Part shown: piece after piece, positions 54,406 to 63,339 of the stretch
How positions within the stretch are numbered: position 1 is the first letter of the stretch
How the letters are laid out: every line of letters begins with the position of its first letter
NCBI GenBank assembly: GCA_029215795.1
Contig: JARDYH010000001.1
Location: forward strand, 405,393,154 to 405,457,153
Length of the DNA: 64,000 nt
Origin: Anniella stebbinsi
Lineage: Eukaryota > Chordata > Lepidosauria > Squamata > Anniellidae
Reading direction: 5' to 3'
Translations under genes and position numbers: made by a program
Notes under the pieces: model-generated
Database searches by the model: none
What the model saw: only the letters and a program-made list of their open reading frames with translations
What the model was told of the DNA's origin: nothing

Positions 54406-55243
54406 GGACAAATCCCGTCAGACTAATCTGATCTCATTGTTTGATTGGGTAACCTCCCTTGTGGACTGTGGGAATGCTGTGGACATAATATATCTTAACT
54501 TCAGCAAAGCTTTTGAGAAAGTGCTGCATGACATTCTGATTCACAAACTAGCTAACAATGAGCTAGATGGAACAACTATTAAGTGGATCCACAGTTGGCT
54601 ACAGAATCGGACTCAAAGAGTGCTTATCAATGGTACCTTTTCACACTGGGGGGAGGTAACGAGTAGAGTACCACAGGGCTCGGTTCTGGGCCCAGTGCTC
54701 TTCAACCCTACACCTAGCAAAAATAAACCAAATGCACAGTTACAAGATGGGGGATACTTGGCTCAGCAATACTACAAGAGAGAAGGATCTTGGAATTGTT
54801 GTAGATCACAAGCTGAATATGAGCCAACAGTGCAATGTGGCTGTAAAAAATGCAAATGCCATTTTGGGATGCATTAATAGAAGTATAGCTTCCAAATAGC
54901 ATGAGGTACTGGTTCCCCTCTATTCAGCACTGGGTAGGCACCATCTTGAGTATTGTGTCCAGTTCTGGGCACCACACTTCAAGAAGGATGCAGACAATCT
55001 GGAGTGAGTTCAGAGGAGGGCAACGAAGATTATCAGGGGTCTGGAAACAAAGCCCTATGAGGAGAGATTGAAAGAACTGGGCATGTTTAGCCTGGAGAAG
55101 AGAAGATTGAGGGGAGACATGATAGCACTCTCTTCAAATCCTTGAAAGGTTGTCACACAGAGGAGGGCCAGGATCTCTTCTCAATCAACCCAGAGTGCAG
55201 GACGTGGAATAATGGGCTCAAGTGACAGGAAGCCAGATTCTGG
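54400..55243 (+). mobile_element. CR1 LINE, chimeric and internally deleted (copy E)
   Basis: Starts at the CAAATCC..GTCAGACTAATCTG block of ORF2 and runs to AGCCAGATTCTGGCTGG, where CR1 similarity stops before the 3' UTR. About 185 bases present in copy D (its 50,610-50,794) are missing after GTGCTCTTCAA, which removes the FADD box and shifts the frame. The palindrome at 55,252 begins 8 bases beyond the last CR1-like bases. Confidence 0.9.
54437..54877 (+). pseudogene. CR1 ORF2 RT remnant with deleted catalytic box
   Basis: Open for 146 codons: YLNFSKAFEKVLHDILIHKL, then LQNRTQRVLINGTFSHWGEV and VPQGSVLGPVLFN. It then leaves the RT frame at the deletion and reads another frame. Without the FADD region it cannot encode an active enzyme. 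Confidence 0.9.
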
Positions 55244-55251
55244 CTGGCAAC
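55244..55251 (+). repeat. 8-bp target-site duplication, left
   Basis: CTGGCAAC, repeated exactly at 58,092-58,099 on the other side of the palindromic element. Confidence 0.85.
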
Positions 55252-55263
55252 TAGGGGTGTGCA

Positions 55264-55391
55264 TCGGATCGGATCCGATCCACGATCCGAATCCGATCCG
55301 ACCCAAAATCGGGAAAATCCGATCCGATCCGATCCGATCCGGACAACCTCCGATCCGATCCGATCCGATGAGGTCCGATCCGGATCGGACG
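55264..55391. repeat. left subterminal CCGAT array
   Basis: Multiple CCGAT/GATCC pentamers, some in direct runs (GATCCGATCCGATCCGATCC) and some inverted, separated by short spacers such as CAACCT and TGAGGT. Confidence 0.9.
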
Positions 55392-56349
55392 CCATTTTGA
55401 ATGCTTTTTCCCATAGCCAAGTATTGTTTTACAAAAACGCCTATAACTTTTTCATTTTTAAAGATAGAAGGATGAAACTTGGGCACATTGTAGACTGGTT
55501 AGGGGTAGTTATCTGTGAGAAATTTCAGAAAGATTGGTGCATGCATTTTGTGGCAATTAATTTTTTAATAAATACCCAGGAATGCCTATAACTTTGTCAT
55601 TTTTAAAGTTACACACATGAAACTTTGCCACATTGTAGGGGGTACCTTGGGACCTATGTGTGTGAAATTTCAGAAACGTAGGTGCTTGTCTTGTGTGGCA
55701 ATTAATTTTTAGAAAAATGGGTAGTAGTGGGGTAAATACAGTTACGCCTCCCATTTTTTTATTTTTGAAGATACAAACAGGAAACTTGGGCACATTACAG
55801 GTACCACTTGCCTTGATATGTGTGTGAAATTTCAGAAACATTGGAGCTTTCCTTGTGTGGCAATTAATTTTTGAAACAATGAGGAAAGAAACACCTATAA
55901 CTTTGTCATTTTTAAAGTTACACACATGAAACTTTGCCACATTGTAGGTGGTACCTTGGGACCCACGTGTGTGAAATTTCGGAAACGTAGGTGCTTGCCT
56001 TGTGTGGCAATTAATTTTAGAAAAATGGGTAGTGGTGGGGTAAATACAGTTACGCCTCCCACTTTTTTATTTTTGAAGATACAAACAGGAAACATGGGCA
56101 CATTACAGGTACCACTTGGCTTGATATGTGTGTAAAATTTCAGACAGCTGGGTCCAGGCATGTGGTGGCAAGGTATTTTTGAAACAATGAGGAAAGAAAC
56201 GCCTATAACTTTTTTATTTTAAAAGTTAGAAGTCTGAACATTGCTCACTTTGTAGATGGGTTAGGGGTAGATATGTGTCAGAAATTTCAGAATTATAGGT
56301 CCAGGCATTTGATGGCTATGGAATTTTTAAATTACATGTTTCAAAAAAA

Positions 56350-56850
56350 TTTCTACAGAGGCCAGGTCTTCCCCTCCCGCTTCCCGCGAAGAAAAGGAAA
56401 CACTCTCTCGTCTCGATCCCTTTGATCCTTGCTAGTAGTATCCATTACAGGGCTCGTGTTTCCTTTCCTACTTTCACTTTTCAAGCAGAACGGCTGAGCC
56501 TAGCTGAGTTTTGCAGCCATGCGTGCAAGGAAGGATCACTCTGGTCTCGATCCCTTTGATCCTTGGTAGTATCCATTACAGGGCTCGTGTCTGCTTGAGT
56601 ACAAAGTGAAAGCAGACACGAGCCCTGTAATGGATACTACCAAGGATCAAAGGGATCGAGACCAGAGTGATCCTTCCTTGCATGCATGGCTGCAAAACTC
56701 AGCTAGGCTCAGCCGTTCTGCTTGAAAAGTGAAAGTAGGAAAGGAAACACGAGCCCTGTAATGGATACTACTAGCAAGGATCAAAGGGATCGAGACGAGA
56801 GAGTGTTTCCTTTTCTTCGCGGGAAGCGGGAGGGGAAGACCTGGCCTCTG
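56350..56850. repeat. central inverted repeat of the palindrome
   Basis: About 240 bases on each side of the loop, from GAGGCCAGGTCTTCCCCTCC to GTGTCTGCTT, are complementary with a single visible mismatch (GCGTGC against GCATGC). Each arm also holds two direct copies of a TCGATCCCTTTGATCCTTG..TATCCATTACAGGGCTCGTG module. Confidence 0.9.
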
Positions 56851-57958
56851 TAGAAATTTTTTTGAAACATGTAATTTAAAAATTCCATAGCCATCAAATG
56901 CCTGGACCTATAATTCTGAAATTTCTGACACATATCTACCCCTAACCCATCTACAAAGTGAGCAATGTTCAGACTTCCAACTTTTAAAATAAAAAAGTTA
57001 TAGGCGTTTCTTTCCTCATTGTTTCAAAAATACCTTGCCACCACATGCCTGGACCCAGCTGTCTGAAATTTTACACACATATCAAGCCAAGTGGTACCTG
57101 TAATGTGCCCATGTTTCCTGTTTGTATCTTCAAAAATAAAAAAGTGGGAGGCGTAACTGTATTTACCCCACCACTACCCATTTTTCTAAAATTAATTGCC
57201 ACACAAGGCAAGCACCTACGTTTCCGAAATTTCACACACATAGGTCCCAAGGTACCGCCTACAATGTGGCAAAGTTTCATGTGTGTAACTTTAAAAATGA
57301 CAAAGTTATAGGCATTCCTGGGTATTTATTAAAAAATTAATTGCCACACAAGGCAAGCACCTATGTTTCTGAAATTTCACACACATAGGTCCCAAGGTAC
57401 CACCTACAATGTGGCAAAGTTTCATGTGTGTAACTTTAAAAATGACAAAGTTATAGGTGTTTCTTTCCTCATTGTTTCAAAAATTAATTGCCACACAAGG
57501 AAAGCTCCAATGTTTCTGAAATGTCACACACATATCAAGGCAAGTGGTACCTGTAATGTGCCCAAGTTTCCTGTTTGTATCTTCAAAAATAAAAAATGGG
57601 AGGCGTAAATGTATTTACCCCACTACTACCCATTTTTCTAAAAATTAATTGCCACACAAGACAAGCACCTACGTTTCTGAAATTTCACACACATGGGTCC
57701 CAAGGTACCCCCTACAATGTGGCAAAGTTTCATGTGTGTAACTTTAAAAATGACAAAGTTATAGGCATTCCTGGGTATTTATTAAAAAATTAATTGCCAC
57801 AAAATGCATGCACCAATCTTTCTGAAATTTCTCACAGATAACTACCCCTAACCAGTCTACAATGTGCCCAAGTTTCATCCTTCTATCTTTAAAAATGAAA
57901 AAGTTATAGGCGTTTTTGTAAAACAATACTTGGCTATGGGAAAAAGCATTCAAAATGG

Positions 57959-58072
57959 CGTCCGATCCGGATCGGACATCTGGTCCGATCCGATCCGACC
58001 AGCCTCCGATCCGATCTGATCCGATCCGACCCCCCAGGTCCGATTCCGATCCGCTATCCGATCCGATCCGGG
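57959..58072. repeat. right subterminal CCGAT array
   Basis: Counterpart of the left array in inverse position, with CCGATCCGATCCGACC-type runs and CCAGCCT and CCCCCCAGGT spacers. The number and spacing of pentamers differ from the left. Confidence 0.9.
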
Positions 58073-58091
58073 GGGTCAGTGCACATCCCTA

Positions 58092-58293
58092 CTGGCAACC
58101 CAGAAAATGCAGACAGAACAGAATTTATAAAATCTGTACATCCATAGGGGAAGGTGTGTTGCAGACGGCACAGGCACTAAGTCAATAGGCACCAACCACA
58201 GCAGATAATTCCTTGCCGCAAACTGAACCATGCTGGAAACATGTCAAACCATTCTCCCCCCGCCCCGAACTTGCCTCAGGGTAGGGAATTGTA
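58092..58293. other. target duplication and flank up to the 90-bp repeat
   Basis: Starts with CTGGCAAC, then about 190 bases that do not resemble CR1. So the CR1 part ended at or next to the palindrome insertion site. Confidence 0.6.
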
Positions 58294-58383
58294 CCTATGC
58301 TGGAGAGCAGGCAGGGCACTGTCAGACTACATCCAGCACTCTTAAAATGTTGTGTCTGCCTTCTCCCCTCATAAACATAAAAA
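58294..58383 (+). repeat. right copy of the 90-bp direct repeat
   Basis: Same as 54,177-54,266 with five mismatches. It is preceded by GTA (left copy: ATA) and followed by AGGAAGTCC, where similarity stops. Confidence 0.85.
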
Positions 58384-59829
58384 AGGAAGTCCAGCAGGGA
58401 TGATAATATTACCGGTTTCTTCTGTTACATCAAGACAGCACAACCCAGGGTGCGGGTGGGGAGGGGAGGAGAAGGGACACAGTGGAAGTAGAGAACTGGG
58501 GAGCCACAAAGAAATCAGTCAATGCTGCAGTAAACTCTAACCATGCCACCACGCCCAGGAAGGTCATATGACACTTGGAGGTCGCCCCCCTTCCTCCTCA
58601 CTTTGCCTGCCAGAGAGTCGGTCTGTTGCTTCCCCTTCCAGGTTCTGAGGTTCACACCAGCTGAACCGGCCAGGGCACAAAGCCAAGCCCTTCCATGCCC
58701 GGCTTGTTTCAGACAGAGCAGTGACCTTCTTGGAGTTTCTGCCAAGAAGCAACTTTCTGTAACTAATCAACTAATTCATTAAACTTCTGAGAGGCAGGCA
58801 AAAGCTCGTATGATTCAGTCAATTAATCACAGCGCTCAAGTCGCACGCGCGTTTAGGCCCTGACAATAGTTGATGTAACCTTTCTGACCGCTGATGCGTC
58901 CCTGGCCGGCCTTTAACCTGATGCATTATGCATGACCAACTGTCCAGCTGGTTGCCACCTGCACTGGGGACTGGGCGGGGGGTGGGGGGAGGAAGAAGTG
59001 GCCTTTGAAGGCTGCACGTTCAAGCGTGGACACAGGGGGATCCAAACGGAAGAGTTCAAATGGCCCAGCTGCCTTCTCCAGACCTCTTTGCTTTATGCGC
59101 TGTCCCTAGAAAATTGGAGTCACCTAAGCACACTTCCTATGCGGCAGGCCTGATCGGTCACTGCAGAAGTTCACTGGCTATTGGGCTATAATGTATGGCT
59201 TTCCAGAGGATTATTCCTCTAACTATCAAGGTGGAGAAGATGAGCAGCAGCAGCGAGGCCCCTCTGCCACCGCAGATCAAGTTAATGTGATGTGCCTTTC
59301 TTATGGAGCCATTAGTTCCTGCTGCTAGGAGAGGCGGCAAGTGGAATTTGTGCTTCTCTCATTTGAACGAGGCCGATGTGGAATCCCTCTGAGAAACTTT
59401 GCCAAACTCAACCCCTCCTCCCCACCTTCTTCCTACTCTTGGAATTCCTTCCTTGTCTCTCTCAAGCATCAGCCCCTGAATTCACCTCCAAGTGACCTTC
59501 AGCGACAACTTCAGCAGCACGTCTGACCACCTTTGCCTGCATCGCCAGCCCTGAACGTCAAAGAGGATAAGCGATGCTGGTGACATGAGGGACGGAAGAA
59601 AGTGCACCCTGTGCCCTCTGGGGAATGTTGCTGGTCTTATTAAAACTTTTCCTGCTTCCCTCAGCATTCCTCAGTTGTTTGACCTGAGCGGGATCCTCCA
59701 ACTTTGCCTCTAAATTTCACATGGGGGGAAATGTGGTGGCAATTTGAAGGCAGCATTGTCCAAAATGTGAGACCCTGACAGACTGGCTCATCTGGAGTGA
59801 TAGAAAACACACAATATTAGTGAGGGAAG
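58384..59829. other. unassigned; includes a candidate conserved element at 58,775-58,945
   Basis: The stretch 58,775-58,945 has CTAATCAACTAATTCATTAA, AGTCAATTAATCACAGCGC, CCTTTAACCTGATGCATTAT and CGCACGCGCG. It is non-repetitive and unlike neighbouring DNA. Otherwise no gene or classified repeat recognised. Confidence 0.35.
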
Positions 59830-60010
59830 GCGCATAGCCCCATGAGAGGGCACAGGTTCTGCATGCAAAAGGTCCCAGGTTCGATCCCAGGTACGGCTGG
59901 CAATGACCCCCCCCCCCCACCCTGAAACGCTGAAGGCTCAGAGCCGAAGACCCATTTAGCATTGAGCTGGAAGCTTCAGGGGTCTGACTCAGTGCAATGG
60001 AGCTGAGCAG
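59830..60010 (+). mobile_element. tRNA-derived SINE
   Basis: TTCTGCATGCAAAAGGTCCC, AGGTTCGATCCCAGGTACGG (intact B-box-like GGTTCGATCC), a C run, CTGAAACGCTGAAGG, and a 3' half with AGCATTGAGCTGGAAGC and GGGGTCTGACTCAGTGCAAT. The best-preserved copy of this family here. Confidence 0.8.
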
Positions 60011-60499
60011 GCTCCTTGAAGGGGCAGAAGGAAGTTTGTTTACACATCTCCTCAGGACTTGGCTTCCCAGAACTGGAAGGGTGGTGGCGGTAGTGGAGGC
60101 CCTGGCGGCTGCCTGAGGGATTCAAGGGAGTCATCGGATGCTTGAAGTGTGTTGAGCCCGTGCCTCACTGAAAGCTTCTGAGGGGACTTTGGGCATCCCG
60201 TTCTCCCAGGCGGCTCACAAGGCAAAAATAGACCTGCCACATGTCTATTCATTGGAGGAAGGATGGGCTATTATTCATGCATCCCTATGGTTCTTAGCAT
60301 GCACATCATGCATACAGAGCCTTGCAAGTGTTCAAAGCACATCACACACAGTAATCCTGAGAACACCCCAGGATTAGTACACACCCCATATTGTAGATGG
60401 TGGCCAGTGAGCATGTGTGAACCCGAAGGAAATCGTGGCTGGCTGGAGGTCTCCTCCTGAGATTGCAGCTGTGGTGAGATATGAACTTGAAATGGTTTA
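60011..60499. other. unassigned non-coding sequence
   Basis: No gene or classified repeat recognised. Confidence 0.4.
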
Positions 60500-60597
60500 A
60501 GAAGTATTTTTGTAAGCTGCTTTTTGGCTAAAGGGTGGGATAAAAGTGCTATAATAAATAAATAAATAAACAAACAAATAAATAAATAAATATAAAC
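60500..60597 (+). mobile_element. L2-type 3' tail with (AAAT)n
   Basis: TTTTGTAAGCTGCTTTTTGG, AAAGGGTGGGATAAAAGTGC, then (AAAT)n at about 60,552-60,593. Body missing. Confidence 0.55.
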
Positions 60598-60622
60598 GTC
60601 TCTGGGTGATTTATCCATAGGG

Positions 60623-60754
60623 CTAGATTCGGATTTAGTCACATTTAGTGCAAATGCACTGAAATCCAGGGGACTAATGCTTTTGCTAGTCATGACTAAC
60701 TTAAGTCTAATTGAATTAGGTGGGTCTACTCTGACTAAATCTCCACCCAATTCA
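60623..60754. mobile_element. small foldback element related to those at 1.2-1.6 kb
   Basis: Inverted ends (GATTCGGATTTAGTC and GACTAAATCTCCACCCAATTC) with a core of CACTGAAATCCAGGGGACTA, TAGTCATGACTAACTTAAGT and TGGGTCTACTCTGAC, words shared with units 2 and 3. Confidence 0.55.
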
Positions 60755-62331
60755 ACGCTTGAAGCTCCAGAGGCATGTGATGCCATATTTGCTCCCTGAT
60801 GGCCTGATGTCAGACAACCCAGGGAGGAGAGGGATGGATCCGTTGCACAGGGGAGCATCCTTTTCATTTAGAGCTGAGGTGACCTGCCTTGACCTGCAGT
60901 TCAGGGCCATTGTAATGCCTATGGCTATCCTGAGGGGGCTTGGAAGTTGCTTGGCTGGAGCCCCCCTTCAGTCCTCCCCACAAAGGAAATGCCCCCCCCC
61001 CCCGGCCTCCAAAGTGGCTCATTAGCTAGGCATGTCCAACCTTCCGCTCCTCCTCCTCACCCGCCTCTTAGGTTGCCTGCCCCCTTTATGGATCTGCCTG
61101 CTTCTCTGCTGACCCCTCCTTCCCCAGTGTCCTCCAGCTCCTGCTTCCAGGCCCGGCTTGCCCCCTGGGGGTTGGTGCACCCAAGTGATGTCACGCCCAG
61201 ATGCCCTGTGGCTGAAGCTGAGCCATCAGTCCTGCCATCTGGATGGACACGTGGTGGAGGTGCCACTCTCCCCACTCCAGCCTCTCATGCAGGGACACAG
61301 CTATGAATCAGGCTGGGCAGAATCTTGTCCCCACCAGACAGGGATTAAGTGCTCCTGTTCTGGGCAAGAAGACCCTTCCTCCAGCCCCACAGAAAGAAGC
61401 GGGGTTTAAATTTGGCCCGCTTTGTTGTGTAAATGCCTTTTCCACCAGGCGCCTGCTGATTTTCCCCTCCTTGGGGAGCACGTGAAAGAATGTTCCTTTG
61501 CACACTGCCCATCTGGAGCATCATTTCCCAAAGGCCTCCACCCACCTCTGCCGAAACTCTAGTTTCCCCTTCCCAGACTTCATTCTTTGACACAAATGGT
61601 CTGAGGTTTTGCCTCCAGTGGATCCAAACCTAATAAATGCAACATGGCATGGAGGGTCTTGTTCTATGAAAGAGCCCTGAAACCACAAGTGGCCCCTCCT
61701 CAGCTCCTAATAATGAAGACTGGAATCCCCACACACCTTGATGAGGTAAAAGCAGCCACCCCCACCCCCCCCCCCATCGATGCGCATCAGGGTTCCCTTG
61801 ATCATGGTGGGGGTGGAGGAGGAGGAGGAGGATGGTTGTCTTGCTTTTGCCATTCTTTGGCCTCCCAGTTCATGCCAAATATCATATCCGTTCAGGTAGT
61901 ATTTGCTAGCAGCTGATGCGTTTAATAGGCCGAAGATGTCTCCTGGCTGAGCTGGGATTTGGATCCTAGGCTGAGAGCTTGGCCCTGGCTGCTCCCCCTC
62001 CCCCTCTTTCTTCCCACTCTGCTGGTAGTGCTTGTTTTTGTTCATTTCTTCTAAGTATCTTGATCCTGCCTTTCCGCAGAACCCACCAAGACAGCATACA
62101 ACAGCTCCAGACAATCAAAGCAACAGCATGAACGTTAAAGCCAGCAAAGGCACCCTCATTAAGACCTCTAAAAACAGTAAAACCACGGAAGGCCAAGTTT
62201 TAAAAATGACACCTTTTCTAAAAGCAAAGAGAGACAGGACTGGTCATCCATTCACATGGAAGGCTTTGGACATTGGGAGCAATGCAGGAGAATGTCCTCT
62301 CATACCAATCATGTGGGGCCCCCGTGACTCG
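60755..62331. other. unassigned non-coding sequence
   Basis: C runs at 60,992-61,003 and 61,766-61,774 and a (GGA)n patch at 61,814-61,831. Frames up to 135 codons follow these patches. No gene or classified repeat recognised. Confidence 0.4.
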
Positions 62332-62800
62332 TAGGGTGATCATATGACAGGAAAAACCCGGATTTGTCAGGATTTTTGGTAACAAATCTGGGAAGGGGGG
62401 GAAATTACAAAATTTGATGAAAAATCTGGATTTTTCCCATCCTCCCCAGCCAAAGGGCTGCTCTACTTTAATGAGAATTAGCAAAAATGCTTACAGCTCC
62501 GGCATTTTTAAAGATAAAGAGATGAAACTTGGCACCATGATAGCTTTAAGGAAGGGCTTTAGCCATGCCAAATTTGAAGCTGATCCGTTCATCCGCTGAT
62601 TTTTAGGATTTTTTTTTTAAGTTTGAGGTTTTAAAATATATTTTTAAAGAAAATTGTCATTTTTAAAGGTAAAGAGATAAAATTTGGCATCATGATAGTT
62701 CTCAGGTAGGGCTTTATCACTGCCAAGTTTGAAGCAGATCTGTTCATCTGTTGATTTTTAGGAATGTTGTAACGTTTGAGATTTTTACATTATTTTTTTA
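62332..62800 (+). mobile_element. 5' part of a hAT-like element with internal tandem units
   Basis: Starts TAGGGTGATCATATGACAGG, close to the hAT MITE end at 16,418. After about 150 bases it has two tandem units some 165 bases apart (62,500-62,610 and 62,650-62,765) sharing ATTTTTAAAGATAAAGAGAT/ATTTTTAAAGGTAAAGAGAT, TTGGCA..CATGATAG and CTGATTTTTAGGA. No matching right end was found, so it is truncated. Confidence 0.5.
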
Positions 62801-63339
62801 AAAAACCGCTGGAGCCATATCCTTCAAATTCAGGTTGTCAAACCTCCTCTTTAGGGTATTGCACCTTGAGAATTTTCAGCCCTTGGCATCAAGGGAATCT
62901 CAAGTTTTTAGCTAAGAAGTGCTGGGCAAGCAGGGCACCTGGAGCTCAGCAGAGGCAAGGCATCCACATATCAAAATGTGGGAAAGGAGAGGTCAGTCAA
63001 AGCAGCCCACAGGGCAAAACGGAAAAGGCCAGAGGCCTTTTTCTCAGAGTTCCACATCATGGGCGATGAAGGGTCATCCCTAGAGAAAAACTCTCACGAC
63101 TAACAGTGAGGTGTCACTTGAGAAAGAGGATCTCTTCTTTGCAGATGTGCTGTTGTTGAGGATGTGGAACCTGGCATGTCGTTGCTTTGCTTTGCTACTC
63201 CTTCTCTTCCATTTCACTTTGTTCACTTGTGAGCTAGGCTCTGTTTGCACTGCTGGCATGTAATGCAGAACATTTGAAGTGCGTGTCGGCGAAAAATAAA
63301 TAGATTTGTGGCTTGGGCTGGCTGACATGTCTCTTAGAG
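62801..63339. other. unassigned non-coding sequence leading into the minisatellite
   Basis: From about 63,080 words such as GAGAGGCTG/CTCTTAGAGACAGAG begin to resemble the repeat array that follows. No gene recognised. Confidence 0.4.

Larger units (their letters stand above)
55252..58091. mobile_element. 2,840-bp palindromic non-autonomous hAT-type element
   Basis: The ends are TAGGGGTGTGCA and, on the other strand, TAGGGATGTGCA. The exact 8-bp duplication CTGGCAAC and the TAGGG ends fit the hAT superfamily. From outside inwards each arm has a CCGAT pentamer array (55,264-55,391 and 57,959-58,072), a run of about 145-160-bp tandem units sharing TTTTTAAAG..ATGAAACTT and GTGTGAAATTTCAGAAA words, and a unique GC-richer inner part. 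The arms meet at a 13-base loop (56,597-56,609). The left arm is 1,345 and the right arm 1,482 bases. Frames of 60-127 codons with repeated KFHVCNFKNDKVIG-like segments arise from the tandem units and are not a transposase. No transposase is encoded. Confidence 0.85.

Noticed and set aside
55557..57793. Repeated peptides with KFHVCNFKNDKVIG-like units in both strands of the palindrome
   Set aside because: They are translations of the 150-bp tandem DNA units and appear on both strands because the DNA is palindromic. There is no transposase signature and no consistent start.
55264..58072. CCGAT arrays considered as a CRISPR or bacterial-type repeat array
   Set aside because: Pentamer repeats without unique spacers, inside an element with hAT-type ends in a vertebrate-like context.
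54177..58383. 90-bp direct repeats considered as LTRs of a retrovirus-like element
   Set aside because: No TG..CA ends, primer-binding site, polypurine tract or gag/pol frames; the interior is CR1 plus a hAT-type element.
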